This document shows positions 36,634 through 48,434 of a stretch of 64,000 nt of DNA, piece after piece. The DNA is taken from the NCBI GenBank assembly GCA_002102555.1, contig MCFL01000012.1, forward strand, positions 248,001 through 312,000, written 5' to 3'. This DNA is from Catenaria anguillulae PL171. Taxonomy: Eukaryota; Blastocladiomycota; Blastocladiomycetes; Blastocladiales; Catenariaceae. Position 1 is the stretch's first letter. Every line of letters starts with the position of its first letter. A program made the translations under genes and the position numbers. The notes beneath the pieces were generated by a model that was not told where the DNA came from, searched no databases, and saw only the letters and a program-made list of their open reading frames with translations.

Positions 36634-38439
36634 TCAGTCCACCTTAACCTTTGGACTCGCCGGCCGGTCGCCCGACACGGATACTGATGGCGTCCGGACC
36701 CTCACGGGCAGCGACGAATCGATCTCCTCAAGCCGACTCGGCAAACTCTGCGGGCTCAGATCGGCCGCCGGCCGACTCGACAATGGCGGCATCGACGGGA
36801 TGCTTGGCGAGACTACCTGGTCAAGACGACGAGATGCATCAGCACCTGGACGCGGTGGATCGGCGAGCGACACGACTGACGAGGGCGAATCGACGCGCTC
36901 CCACCCGCCATCTTCCTCGCTGCCCGACGATGCCAAGGACGATGACGGCGCCGAGTGCGAGGGTGAAGGCGCAGACGCAACAGGTGAAGACGTACCCGAA
37001 GCGTCACTGGGGCCAGTGGTCGGGCCCGACGTCGAGTGCACTGCGGAATCGGAAACGGGGACAGGCACGGGCACGGGTTCGTCGGCCATGCACGCTTGCT
37101 GATTGCCAGCCGGCACTGACGGCGAAACGGGTAATTCGGGAAGCGGAGGCACATCTCCAACGCCAGGCATGGCCTCGACGGGGCCAATACTTGCGGGCCG
37201 GACATATGGGGATGGCGGCAGCGGCACGTTTGCCGCCTCGGGTGTGGGTGGCATCACATTGATTGCGGGCGGCACAACGTTCTCTGGCGGGAATGGCGCG
37301 TGCGGCGGCGGCGGCGCTTCAATAGCGGGCGGCGCATCGGGGACAATCTTTTGAAAGAGCCAGGGCCCTCCCGAGGCAAGCGCACCGCGGTCGTTGAGTG
37401 TGGCGCAGTGGCGGCAAATGAACCGCAGGGTCGGAAACTCGGACGGCCAAGCGAGGCCATTGTGGTGGTGGCAAAGGCCACAAATCAGGGCGTATTTCTG
37501 GTTGGCTTCGAGTTCGTCGCCGCCGACAACGACGCGCTCGACGATTTTGGAAAACCAGCCCGAGGATGTCGAGTTGGCTTCCGGTGGGTCGGAAGTGGGG
37601 GCGGGTGGGCCAGTGGGAGCGGATGGGTCAACGGCGGTCGGCGGTGGCGCTTCAAGAGCGAGTGGAGAAGTGGCCGAGGTTGGGTCCGAAGTCAACGGGT
37701 TTGGGGCAGACAATTGTTGTGTGTTGGGATCGATGGTCAATGGAGATGGGAGTGCACCAGCGGAAGGCGCGGCCGGCCCATGTAACCGCGGATCATGCGT
37801 ATGATGACGGCTGCGACCTTGCGTTTGCTGCTGTAGTTGCTGGAGGTGTTGCTGCTGTTGCAAATGGGGTGGCACATTGGCTTGCTGCTGTGCATTTGGA
37901 TCGACCAGCAAGTGCTCGTAACGCTCAATGAGCTCCTTTGCGCGGTAAAACGCCGTGATGGACTTGAGCTCCTCAATCTTTGCACGCTGCTTTGCCCGGA
38001 GTGCCTCGAGCGACGCCTCGGACGACTCGTGAGACCGGTCAAACCACCATGCAATCAAGCGGCGGATAAAGATGAGGATGATGGGTCCAATGGCCACGGC
38101 AAGAAAGCGCAAGGCATCCGTCTTCCACCGATCTGCGCCATCGACAACAACAATGTCGTGGTCGTGGGTGGCTGCTGTCACGGGCGAGGAGGATGCAGAA
38201 GTGTCGGCGCCATCATGAATGTCAATGGCAATGCGCGAGTGGAGGTCGGTATTGAAGGCAATGGAGACGAGCACGCCCCAAAAGGCGAGTGCGTAGAGGG
38301 TGGCGGAGCGGTTGGCGGCAGCGCGGCGCGGTTTGAGCGAGGCGAGGCGGACGTGCTCCTTGCGGATTTTGGCGTCGAGAGCGTCGAGGGCCTTTTCAAA
38401 GGACTCGGTCGTGGATTCCCTAGAAAAGAGGTTGCCCAT
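36634..38439 (-). CDS. Lunapark family ER-junction protein
   Basis: A single-exon gene of 601 residues starting MGNLFSRES. A Gly after Met with a Ser/basic context suggests N-myristoylation, as in animal Lunapark. Two membrane helices (TLYALAFWGVLVSIAF and FLAVAIGPIILIFIRRLIAW) flank a short loop. A coiled coil (EALRAKQRAKIEELKSI) follows, then a Gln/Pro-rich region and the family zinc ribbon: LICGLCHHHNGL with FICRHCATLND. The C-terminal 240 residues are Pro/Ser-rich and unstructured. Lunapark stabilises three-way junctions of the tubular ER, opposing Sey1/atlastin fusion. An in-frame extension to 38493 has no ATG, so 38439 is used. Confidence 0.9.
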   Translation of the reverse strand: MGNLFSRESTTESFEKALDALDAKIRKEHVRLASLKPRRAAANRSATLYALAFWGVLVSIAFNTDLHSRIAIDIHDGADTSASSSPVTAATHDHDIVVVDGADRWKTDALRFLAVAIGPIILIFIRRLIAWWFDRSHESSEASLEALRAKQRAKIEELKSITAFYRAKELIERYEHLLVDPNAQQQANVPPHLQQQQHLQQLQQQTQGRSRHHTHDPRLHGPAAPSAGALPSPLTIDPNTQQLSAPNPLTSDPTSATSPLALEAPPPTAVDPSAPTGPPAPTSDPPEANSTSSGWFSKIVERVVVGGDELEANQKYALICGLCHHHNGLAWPSEFPTLRFICRHCATLNDRGALASGGPWLFQKIVPDAPPAIEAPPPPHAPFPPENVVPPAINVMPPTPEAANVPLPPSPYVRPASIGPVEAMPGVGDVPPLPELPVSPSVPAGNQQACMADEPVPVPVPVSDSAVHSTSGPTTGPSDASGTSSPVASAPSPSHSAPSSSLASSGSEEDGGWERVDSPSSVVSLADPPRPGADASRRLDQVVSPSIPSMPPLSSRPAADLSPQSLPSRLEEIDSSLPVRVRTPSVSVSGDRPASPKVKVD

Positions 38440-38834
38440 TTGGAATCGAGTCGAGTCGTCGGCGTCGGCGTCGACGGTGATGTGCAGTGGCAATGGCGGG
38501 CCGGATGGAAGGTGACGGAGTGCGGGTGGGACGGCAAGATGACTGGCAGACGGCAGGCAAAGTGCGCAGAGTGTGTACTAACGATTGAGCATCAGTGGGC
38601 ATACATGGCAAGTCTCTTGCACTGCATGTATACGTAAATACATGTCAATACGCTCAACAAGGCGGCCAAAGATGGTGCCACAGAGGCCCGCGAGTCGGTC
38701 GGTCGCCGATCGATCTGATGACTGCGGGTGACGGGGTGACGGGTGACGGGTGACGGGTGGGGCATCAGCAGGTGCATTGTATCGGCATTCGGCAATGCAC
38801 TTGACTCGCTCACGTTGAACCCACCTGTCGCAAC
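38440..38834. other. Divergent promoter region
   Basis: About 395 bases between Lunapark and the DJ-1 family gene. GGGTGACG-type short tandem repeats occur at 38726-38760. No gene is seen. Confidence 0.45.
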
Positions 38835-39863
38835 ATGTCGTCCACCAGCCCCACGCCCAAATCCCAAGTCTGCCCTCGTTGTCGTCGCCGACGGCTCAGA
38901 GTCTGTCATTTTGCATTGTGTCGTCCCTGTCTCGCGCGTCACAGTCACAGCTGACCTTCATTCTTTGATGACCCACAGGGAAATGGAGGCCGTCATTACC
39001 ATCGACGTGCTGCGTCGCGCAGCTATCATTGTCACGGTTGCTGGCCTGGACGGCGCTGGTACTTGCGCTCTGATCCAGACACCCTGAACCCACCTTAGGG
39101 TCATTGCTCGCGTCTAACTTCGTAAGTATCATGTCGTGTGTGTAAAGACGCGTCACCTGCAGCCGTGCAGTCAGGTTGGTTCCTGACGCTTCTCTCTCAA
39201 CCATTGTTGCATCGGCCAAGGTGCGAATCTTTCTCCACTCGAGGTTTATTCGGTCAACCAGCTGGGATCCGACGTTACGTTTCTCCACTCTTGCCTTGGC
39301 AGAAGTTCGACATCATTGTCTTCCCAGGAGGCCTTGGCGGTGCAAAGGCTTTCCAACTGGTCCGTTCAAACGATACCTGTCCAGAACCTTCGCATGCATG
39401 CGGTTGCTGATTCCCGACCTGATCACCACAGTCTGGAACGGTCCATTCCCTCATCCACACACAACTCGCAGACCCAACGCGCACCTTGGCCTTCATCTGC
39501 GCCGCGCCGCTCGCCCTCGGTACCGCCGCCTCAACGCAATCCCTCGTCAAACCCAACCTTTTACCCGCCAAACTGCCCATCACCTCGCACCCGAGCGTCA
39601 AGGACGAGGTCGTAGCGCTCTTGACCAAGGCAGGCGTCACGGCCGTCGACTACAAGGACGATGCGCGGGTGGTTGTGGCACTCAATGGCCGGCTCATTAC
39701 TAGCCGTGGGCCAGGGACGACGTTTGAGTTTGCTTTGGAGATTGTGCGGCAGCTGTGTGGGGAGGAAAAGAGGAACGAGGTGGCGGGGCCAATGCTGATG
39801 CATCCTGCCATGGAGGATTGGAGCAAGGCCGTCTTTGTCGGAAACGAGGAGATCATGAATTGA
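38835..39863 (+). CDS. DJ-1/PARK7 family protein
   Basis: Segments match the DJ-1 fold in order. SALVVVADGSE is spliced to EMEAVITIDVLRRAAIIVTV (intron 38884-38979, GTCTGT...CACAG). Next come SRAVRLVPDASLS, FDIIVFPGGLGGAKAFQ, then TLAFICAAPLALG with the nucleophile Cys, and SRGPGTTFEFALEIV. DJ-1 proteins act as redox-sensitive glyoxalases or deglycases. The carboxylate partner of the Cys is the Glu in EEMEAV. The ATG at 38835 is one base out of frame: CCC at 38863-38865 should be CC to give Ser-Lys-Ser-Ala-Leu-Val. The intron after GLDGA (about 39056-39150) is also not fully resolved. Identification is firm and the exact model is not. Confidence 0.85.
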
Positions 39864-40052
39864 TGAGAGAGTCGCTCGGAGCATGTTGTTTCACAATGTG
39901 TGGGTAGAATGAATGCAGGTAACTTGAAGTACGAAATGGAACTCGACGTGCACTCATCCACGCGAACGGCAGCTCCATCTTGACGAGGCGAATCTGATTT
40001 CGAAACAGACAATGCATAAAAGGTGACTCGATGCAATAGAGAAACAACCGCC

Positions 40053-41247
40053 ATGTCGACAAAGAATCTCACTGCAACAGGCATCAAGGACATTTGGACT
40101 GTTCTCAAAGACGAGGCCACTGTCGTCAAGTCCTCCGACACCTATGGTCCGTCGCTTGCGATCGCGTTTCTGACCTTCCCATGAGCGCATGCCTGCCCTA
40201 AACTCGCTCCTCGTATGTGAAAGACGCCCAATCCGGCTACGAATCCACTCTGATCCTCCTTGGGCCGCGCTCCACCGGAAAATCCACCCTCATCAACCGC
40301 TTCCTCGACAAATCCGCCACCGACTCTGCCCCATCACCCACCATTGGCCTCGAATACACCTACGGCCGACGCGCACGCGCCACAAGCAACGTCAAGGATG
40401 TTGTGCACCTGTGGGATCTCGGCGGCGGCGCCCAAATGACCAAACTGCTGCAAGTCCCGCTGACGCCTGCTAACGTACACACGGCGTCGGTGCTCGTGTG
40501 TGTCGACTTGGCAAATCCCCACGAGCTCGTGGCGAGCTTGGATCATTTCGTTGTGGGCACGTTGGCCGCACGTGTGGACGAGATATTGGCGGGGCTGGAA
40601 AAGCGCGGGTCAAAGCGGCCAAAGGGATTGAGGCAGTTTGCGTTGAAAAAATATGGTGCCGAGCATGCGGATCGCAACGCGGTGCAGCCGATTCCCATTC
40701 AGTGGGCGCTGGTTGCGACAAAGTATGATGTGTTTCGGGACATGGCCAGCGAGCTGAGGCGCATTGTGGTTAGAGTGTTGCGGTACTATGCACACGTATA
40801 TGGTGGGACCGTGATCATGGTGAGCGAAAAAGTGGAGGAGGCGACCATGGCAAGGGCACGTATAGTTTTCCCATGGCAGCAAACTGCCTACCGCAAGTGG
40901 TTGACTGGACATGCGTGTGGATGTAGGTGAAGCAACTCATGGGCCACTACGGCTTCAAAACGGCCGCGCCAAAGGCGACCGATGCAAAGGACCCGAATCG
41001 GCCAGTCTATGTGCCTGCGGGAACCGACTCGTTGGCGGATATCTTTGCCGGAACACCCTACAAGTCGGTCGAGGATCTCAAGGCACAGCTCGTGTCGCTC
41101 CTGCCAAAGGACAGTTCAAGCAGTACGAGCAAGGGAGCTGGGAACGGCGGGATGGTCACGGGGCAGTCTCAGCAGAAGCAGCAGCAGCACAAAGCTTTCA
41201 GCCCACAATTTGCCGAGCCGCTGATTGATCAGGAATGTGTATTTTGA
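40053..41247 (+). CDS. DYNC2LI1: Cytoplasmic dynein-2 light intermediate chain
   Basis: Exons 40053-40146, 40224-40849 and 40927-41247. Intron 1 is 77 nt (GTCCGT...AAAG). Intron 2, also 77 nt, fits best as a GC-AG intron (GCAAGG...GTAG), joining VEEATM to VKQLMGHYGF. The protein opens DIWTVLKDEA and has a Walker-type loop, ILLGPRSTGKSTLINRF, then HLWDLGGGAQM, ALVATKYDVFRDM and, near the end, PVYVPAGTDSLADIF. This is the GTPase-like LIC of the dynein-2 motor, used for retrograde intraflagellar transport. Fungi that lost flagella lack it, so it is evidence for a zoosporic organism. An ATAAAAGG string lies about 35 bases before the ATG. Confidence 0.88.
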
Positions 41248-41316
41248 ATCAAGACCATACAACAAAAAGGTTTTCTATGATAGCGTGGTGAACGAGGCCA
41301 AAAATAAAACGGCCTT

Positions 41317-42416
41317 CTAGTAGCTCAGCAAGCAGACAGCAAGGATCAAAAGAGCCAGCATCTTGGTATGCGCTGGGTTTGGTTTGGTTTGAACGGATCT
41401 TGGGACATGGCCTGCACTTGAAGTGCATGATGCTTGATCGCAAGGATGATGGTCACTTACAGCCTCCTCGACAACAGCTGTTGGATGAGAGACCGTGCGG
41501 ACCAATGCCCACATCTCCTCACTTGGTGGCGGAACTGTAGCGGCCAGTGATTGATGGTGATCCAACGTGGGAGAGTTGGCATGGACGGGAGATTGAGATA
41601 CCAAAAATGAGGCCTGGGAATCAAGTTGGATTGAAATGTGAGACATTCGTTGCTCCACCGAGGAGGTTGCTAGCCAGGTGCCGTCGATTCGTGCCTACCT
41701 TCACACCTCCATAATGGTATTCATTGAGCAGAGACATGATCAGAGATACAGCTAAACAGGATTGGGAGATGCGCAGAGCCTTACTGTACATTGGAGCATC
41801 CTTGCCGATTATGTAGCCACTTTGAGCCAGCCAACTCAGAAACGGCATGCAATTAGGCGTACAGAACGCCACAGACTCACAGGACAGTTCTTGGCGGTTG
41901 TAGGGTTCCATAGGCAAGAATTGTTTACGAAAAAATTTGAAGGGGCGGCATAGTCCCTCAGCGCACTCCTGCCAAAGTGCTTCAAGAGGCAAGATATGCG
42001 GACACGAAAACCGACGCGTCGTAGCACACAAACATGCCCTGCTATCACTCACGATACTCAAGCTTGGGTAACGACTGGAGCCCCCGGCCGCAGCCTTGTC
42101 AGTGAGTATTGGATTTGAGATCCATTCGTTGCAATGAAGTTGACTAACCGCCGACTCAGGGCATTCCTTGTCAATGCATTGACTGCGAAAGGTCCCGGGC
42201 AACCACACATCTTGTCGTTGTGACAACAAGCAGGGGTCCTCCAACTCCTGCAACCAACCACCACGTCCCATCCTGGAAAAGAAACGAGGACGAGGACAAT
42301 ACAAATCGTGTAACCAACCCAAACTCGCTGCTTCGAAATTGACGCAAGGATCCATCACTCAAATTTGCCCTCACCTCGTCACGGCGCTTCACTTTCACTC
42401 TTGTCACACGATACAT
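41317..42416 (-). CDS. Cys-rich protein, unknown, several introns
   Basis: Coding-like segments on the minus strand include MYRVTRVKVKRRDE at 42416, DGTWWLQELEDPCLLSQRQ and FRSQCIDKECPE (about 42280-42150). AAAGGSSRYPSLSI follows a possible 57-nt intron, then LPLEALWQECAEGLCRPF and SCESVAFCTPNCMPFLSW (about 41990-41810). A hydrophobic end, KMLALLILAVCLLSY, stops at 41317. Regular Cys pairs and a hydrophobic C-terminus suggest a secreted protein held by a GPI anchor or a membrane helix, but no signal peptide was located. I could not fix all junctions and know no family. Confidence 0.4.
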
Positions 42417-42477
42417 TTTCCACTTTGGGGATCATTGCTCGATCTCAAGTATTCGTCAACAACGTCTGGGCGAAGAA

Positions 42478-43671
42478 ATGACCAAACCCACGATTGAAAT
42501 CATTCAGGAAAAGGTGCTCGATCTCAATCAACTTGTCGCCCGATTCGATACAATTACTTCCACTCACGAATGCGTCTCTTTCAACGTGATACACAGACAG
42601 CCTTCAAGGCAGGCGACACTGTCAAGGGCACTGTCAAGGTGACTGCGGCTGAACGGTCCAAGGCCCGGTCCGTGTACTGGATCTTGGGCTTTTGCGTGAG
42701 CGATTGTATTGACTTGCAAGTTTCCCACAAACAGGGCAATTCGGGTCAAGTTTGTTGGTTCGGTCGATGTGTGGATATCAAGGTCGGTCAGCACGGGTAG
42801 CGGCTCGCACACGGAAACTGTGCACGATTCCCTGGACATTGTCGAGACCAAGCTGACGCTGTGGGGGTCCGAAACGCACAAGCTCCTCGAGGGCAACTCG
42901 GTGCTTGAAAAGGGTGAATACACATACGGGTACGAGTTCAAGATCCCTGAGGGTGGTCCGTCGTCAATTGATGGATCCTACGGCGGCGTGTCGTACACGA
43001 TTCAAGCCAAGATTGATATTGCCATGAAGTCGGACCCAGAGGCAAAGTGCCACTTGAGCGTGCTCGGCGCGGTGGATGCGGCAACGTTACAGAAATACAA
43101 GACGGGGCCGTCGGGCATAAAGGGATCGTACAAGCCTGGCATCTTCAACTTTGGCGGTGGCGGGACTATCGACTGCCACTTGCAGCTCAACAACGGATCC
43201 GTCCTGGTTGACCCAGCCGCACCCAACTTAGCCGCTATATTGCACGTGGATAACAAGTCGACTTCGGGCACGCTTGACCAGGTCAATATCCGCCTTCGCC
43301 GCCATGTTACATACACGGCGGGATGGGACGTTCGCGAGGACAAGGACACGGTGGTTGAGGTCAAGATGACTGGTGCGGGTGTGACACCAGGCACGCTGGG
43401 CCACGAGTTCAAGTTGTCGCTCGCAGATGCGGCAAGTTTGCTGCGCACATTTGGGCCGTCGATTCACACAGGAATTTTGAATGTTGAGTACTATGTGTCG
43501 GCCAGGGTTGGCAGCGCAAAGATGCGCTTGCCTGTGCTTGTCATGCCCGATAGTTTGCCTGACTATGTGACGGCGACGGGCGCAGATGTCAAACTCAAGC
43601 ACTTGGTTCCGGATCCAAACAGCGTTGTGGAGGTTTCGGCGGCCAAGTGTAAAACTGGGTCGGCCCAGTAG
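42478..43671 (+). CDS. Arrestin-fold protein
   Basis: Exons 42478-42513, 42597-42667 and 42735-43671. Introns of 83 nt (GTGCTC...CACAG) and 67 nt (GTCCGT...AACAG) keep frame. The N-terminal lobe has AFKAGDTVKGTVKV, IRVKFVGSVDVWIS, LLEGNSVLEKGEYTYGYEFK and then PSSIDGSYGGVSYTIQAKI. This is the beta-sandwich pattern of alpha-arrestins, where the GxxxYxIxA element closes the first lobe. The C-terminal lobe (SGTLDQVNIRLRRHVTYTA; VEYYVSARV) completes the fold. There is no PPxY motif for Rsp5-type ligases in the about 345 residues, so a role as a ubiquitin-ligase adaptor is not supported. It may be a trafficking or VPS26-like arrestin. Confidence 0.82.
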
Positions 43672-44361
43672 CTGGGGTGAGTGACGAGTTCCTGATGCTT
43701 GTGAGCGGAGTCAATGGCTTGCTTGGTTGAATACATTTGCGCCGAATGGACTTGTTGGCACTGCACCAGAGAATGAGAGGAAGTAATTGCAACGTGGGAA
43801 CTCACTTGGCGGATTATTGAATCTGGCAGAGGAGTTGAGGTGGAATGGAGCTAAGGATGCCACAGCCTGAGTGGTAAGAATTTGACCGCCATCTCAAGGA
43901 ACGCGTTTCCTCAGCGATTGCCCGTGTGCAAGTGGCGGAGCCAACGCAGAGAACGAGAGAGCTGGTGGACGCTGCTGAAAATTTTGCCGCTGGGGCCAGT
44001 CTCTGCGCGCCTCTCCACTGCCCACATGCCATGACTTGAGCTCATCAATGCACAATGCAAGCCCCAGATGCTCACCCCTCACTCATTTATTACTTGCAAT
44101 CACAGCAGCAGCACACTGTGAAAACGGCGAAACTCTGCTCAAGGGCATGACCCTCGTCGCGTTGTCACGGTGTGGCGGCATTCGACCAACTGACACTGCA
44201 TCCTTTGGATCGCTGCTCCTGCTCAAGCAACCAAGCTATGAATCGAATCGTACAAGACCTCACCGCCGCCCGCCTGCTCCCATCTCATGGCCCAAGCTTC
44301 GACGTCATTCTTCATAATCCTCAATCGACTCGCTTGCAAACGCTTTCCCCTCACCAACGTC
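43672..44361. other. Intergenic, no gene seen
   Basis: About 690 bases between the arrestin-fold gene and the P450. No coding or RNA feature was recognised. The P450 could start somewhat upstream of 44362. Confidence 0.4.
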
Positions 44362-46255
44362 ATGTCACTCGTTCAATCTGCCCTGTCTGCGCTGCCAGCA
44401 CCTCTGGCGCAGCACACTGCCTCGCTCTTGCAGTTCCTCGCGGGCAACTCGAAGCAGTCGCTCCTGGCGACCGTCGTGCGCACTGGGTCCGTCACGTTGT
44501 TGGCCGCAATTCTCGCATTGGCTCTCGAAACGGCCCGTCGTAAGCGGCGCGATTTGCCAACCGAATCCGTGTTCGGTCATTGGTACATACGTGCATGTCG
44601 TCGTTGTGCGACGCGAGACACTTCAGGATGACTGACCGACTTACCAAACTCGCTATCTAGGATCTGGGGCCACGCAATTGCCCTCGGCTGGCAGTCACGG
44701 GACAGGCGCTACGACTGGTGCTTAGAGGCGAGCCGCATGATTCTCAACAAGCACAAGTCGCTCACTTGGTGCGCTGCTTTTTACATTTTCTCGATGGCTG
44801 ACTGGCCATGCATGAATGCCTCATGTGCCCTAACTGCTTTACTTGTGGGACAAACTACAGGTACGCGGCAGCGCCCTTCATGCCGCCCATCCTTGTCTCC
44901 AACGACCCGCGCACCGTGGAATGGGTCCTGAAAACCAACTTTGAAAACTACGAAAAGGGCCCGCTCTTCTTTGAAAACCAACGCCCGCTCCTTGGCCACG
45001 GCATCTTCAACGCCGATGGCGACACTTGGCGTGTGCAGCGCAAAACGGCCAGCTACCTGTTCCATGTGAAGAACTTTCGAGACTTTATGCTCAAGGTGTT
45101 TGCCGAGCACACGGACGATCTGACGGCGCGCATCGACACGGCCGCGGCTACTGGGTCCGTGATTGACCTCTACGACTTGCTTCACCGGTTTACGCTGGAT
45201 GCGTTCATGGAAATCGGGTTTGGCACACCCGTGCACTCGCTCCGGTCCGACGAACAGTTGCCGTTTGCCGTTGCGTTTGATCGCGCGCAAAACATCACGT
45301 CGGCCAGGATGACCATGAGTCCCGTGCAGCGCATTGTCACCGAAGCCATCACGGGCGAGGCGAGGGAGCTCAATGCGTGTGTCAAGGTGACGGACGAGTT
45401 TGCCAAGACGGTCATTCGCCAGCGGCGGGCACAAATGGCCGCGGCCGGCTCCGATTCCGAGTTGCCCGCGGATTTGCTCTCGCGTTTCCTGAACATGAAG
45501 CAGGCCGACGGCACGCCCTACTCGGATGCCGACTTGCGCGATACCGTCATGAACTTTGTGATTGCTGGCCGCGACACAACCGCCCAGGGCCTCTCGTGGG
45601 CCTTCTTCTTGCTCTCAAAGCACCCAGCCGTGCTTGCGAAAATCCGCGCCGAGATCACTCAAGTCCTCGGCGACGAGTTCCATCTCGGCGCCACCGAGCA
45701 AGACTATGCTGCTCTGACGCGCCAAATGCCATACACCAAGGCCGTCTTTTTCGAGGCGCTGCGCTTGTACCCGTCCGTGCCCATGGAAATCAAGGCCGCC
45801 GTGCATGCCGATACACTGCCCGACGGCACAAGGGTCAACCCGGGCGATCGCATTGTGTGGGCGCCGTATGCCATGGCCAGGTTGCCCGAGGTGTGGGGTC
45901 CAGACGCTGAGCAGTTCAAGCCCGAGCGATTCTTGGATGAGCAAGGCGGGTTTGTGCAACCCAATCCGTTCAAGTATCCCGTGTTCAATGCTGGACCGCG
46001 GTGTGCCTGGGTACGTCCATTTCTTTTTCGCTGCATGCGCTTTCTCCTGCACTGAGTATAATACTCACCGCCTGCTCCGTTCTGCCCTGTTGTTTTAGGC
46101 AAGGACATGGCCACCATGGAGGGCATGGCATGCCTTGTCACCCTGGTTCACAATTATGACTTTGAGGTGGTCAAGCCAGAAGAGGTTGTGTACAAGGTCG
46201 CATTGACCTGCAAATGAAGAATGGGCTCAAGATTCGGGCGACAAGGCGCGTGTGA
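44362..46255 (+). CDS. Cytochrome P450 (CYP4/CYP52/CYP86-like)
   Basis: Exons 44362-44582, 44661-44768, 44861-46010 and 46099-46255. An N-terminal membrane helix (TGSVTLLAAILALALE) anchors it to the ER. P450 landmarks are WRVQRKTASYLFH (C-helix), AGRDTTAQGLSW (I-helix oxygen site), EALRLYPSVP (ExxR), EQFKPERFLDEQG (PERF) and the haem loop FNAGPR. The haem loop is broken. CCGCGGTGTGCCTGG lacks one G at 46000-46001; with it, the loop reads Val-Cys-Leu-Gly and splices into KDMATMEGMA. A second missing T at 46209 hides the usual ending LQMKNGLKIRATRRV. The best relatives are fatty-acid omega-hydroxylases of the CYP4/52/86 clan, and the substrate is inferred from that. Confidence 0.88.
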
Positions 46256-46546
46256 GAATGTCGTCAAGTTTGGCCCTTAGAAGTTCGTCGAAGAGCAGCA
46301 TGTTCTTGCTTGGCCTTTTGGTTCATCCTTTTTTTTCTTCTCCCTCTACGCGCTGTTGCGTAGTTGCTTTGGCCCTGAGCCTAGTATATCAATGTCAATA
46401 CGTTCGTGCAATCAATGGGAACTCTTGATGCCGTGCGGTTCTCTGCCGCAAAAGACGAGTGTATTCGACAATCAACAAAGAAACTACCTGATCGTCCTCA
46501 TCAACATTTCCATTGCCTAAGCACACAAAATGCGTTGCAATCCATC
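46256..46546. other. Convergent intergenic region
   Basis: About 290 bases between the 3' ends of the P450 and the ArfGAP gene, including a T-rich tract near 46329-46338. No gene is seen. Confidence 0.5.
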
Positions 46547-48106
46547 TCAATACCCGCCACCCCTTTGCGCATCGTTCAACGCCGTCTGCAACTTGCTCGC
46601 CGCCTCACTGGCCAAACTCTTGAGCGCCGTGACATCCTGGGCGGCCTGCTGCGCCAGCTTGCGTGCAAACTCGGTCGCCGACTCTTGAATCTGAGTCAAA
46701 TCCGGACCACTGCCCATGGACGACCGCGACCCAGCACTTGCAAACGCCCCAGGCATGCCCGCACCGCCCGCGGGTTCCTCTGGCCGTCCAAAGTACGCAT
46801 TGGATGAAATGGCACGTGCGCCTTGGAATTGCGACAGGCGTGCACGTTCTTCGTCGGACATGGGCTGGTGCGCGTTGCGCGAAAAGTACATGTCCGAGGA
46901 GATGGATTTGGCGCCCGAGAAACGCGTTTGCGCTTCGCCCGGTGGGCCAGAGGCAATGGGTGCGGCAGAGGCCGCGGGTTTGGAGGCGGCGCGGCGGTGG
47001 CAGCCGCGTTGAGTGACAATTTGCCAAAGCCCATGCCGAGACGGTCGGCCATGGACCTGCGACAACGGATTGCGGTTGCTGCTGAGCGGGCGTCGGCGTG
47101 GATGTGGATGAGGGTGGGGCAGAAGAGGACGAGGCGGTGGCGGCCGAGCTGGTGGTTGGCGGCTTGATCGGGGACGTTGGGCGAAGTGGGAATGCATTTG
47201 CAGGTGTGATGGTTGCCGTGGTCGCTGCTGGGATCGGGATCGCCGCCAACTGCGCTTCCTTGCCTCTTCCGCGGCCTTGGCCTTGGCCTCTGCCTCTGCG
47301 AAATCCACCGTGGTGGCAACGGCTCCCAACCCCTTGGACTTTGCTGGCCGAGTTCCCGCCAGCCCAATGGGCCGGGGCGCAAACGGATTGGCGCCGCCTG
47401 TGGGAGCGCCAAACGGCGACGCAGGCGCGCTCGCGGAGGTGGCAGTGGCAAACGGATTCACGGGCAACCCGGTGTCGTCGTGCTCCCTGCGGCCGCAAAC
47501 GGGTTGGCCATCAACGTGACGGGCTTGCCACCAGCGCCCGCCATGGCCGAAAAGAAATCAGCATTGCTCGAGTTACCCGCGCCCGTCGGCGACAGCGGCT
47601 CGGTTGCGTCGTCAATGATGACCGAGAGCGGCGACCGCTGGCGGTCGTCTTCCGCCAGGGCCTTGAGCTTGTCCTTCCACATGACGGCGGCACGCGATGA
47701 GTATTTGGCGTTGATGTCCTTTGTTGCGCCAACAAACCCACCGTGTTGCTTGAAGAATTCTGCGGCGGCGAGGTTGCCACCAACCTTCATGAGGCGCAGC
47801 TGGTCCCAGGTCCACGAATCGAGGACCGTGGAGCGGACAAAGGAGATGTGGACGCCAAGGTTGCGATGGTGTCCCGAGCATTCTGTCACGGGGGGTTGAT
47901 CCAGAGGATCCAGTGAGGTCAGTGAGGGCGAGCGTGAGCAAAGACGCAATGGTGGCAATAGACGAACCGAGGCACAAGTAGATGCCGAGCGGGATGGACG
48001 CCCACGTCGGCGCCGTGGCCCCGCAGTCAAAGCACGACTGGTTGGCGCGCTTGCCCTTGAGGCGCTTGAACAGGTCGTCAATCTCCTTGCGGGTCGGCTC
48101 CGTCAT
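46547..48106 (-). CDS. ArfGAP of the Glo3/ARFGAP2-3 type
   Basis: The start at 48106 reads [19 protein letters not shown]. The ArfGAP zinc finger is [20 protein letters not shown] then [20 protein letters not shown], including the Arg finger in FVRS, and is split by an 85-nt intron (47883-47967, GTTCGT...GACAG). Later segments, [48 protein letters not shown] and a C-terminal [11 protein letters not shown] with [12 protein letters not shown], match the Glo3 motif region. This region is used by ARFGAP2/3 to act on COPI coats at the Golgi. The frame changes at least three times (about 47468, 47265 and 47000-47090), so the central part cannot be translated as written. Confidence 0.85.
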
Positions 48107-48434
48107 GGTTGCGGTCGGTTGATGATTGCGTTTGCGAAACTGCGGCAACTTGTGCTGAATCGTTGTGGAGCTAGGCTACATCTGGCTTTCAGCTGACTAC
48201 ACCGACGAAGAGATCTGAGAAAAGTGAACGTGGCGCTTGAGGTGGAAATGGAATCGAAACAGAAACGATCGCAGAACCACATGGAAGCGTGGACCCTCGA
48301 TTCAACTGGCACTGGCACTGGTGACCACATGGCTCCACTCCATCGTCTCCGTCCATCCATGCCATTCATGTTCGCTCTCCTGTAGAGCTTCTCGATGAAT
48401 GAATTATCCAATGTCATTGTCATCAAACAGCACA
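48107..48434. other. Divergent promoter region
   Basis: About 330 bases between the divergent ArfGAP and deoxyhypusine synthase genes. No feature is seen. Confidence 0.45.
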
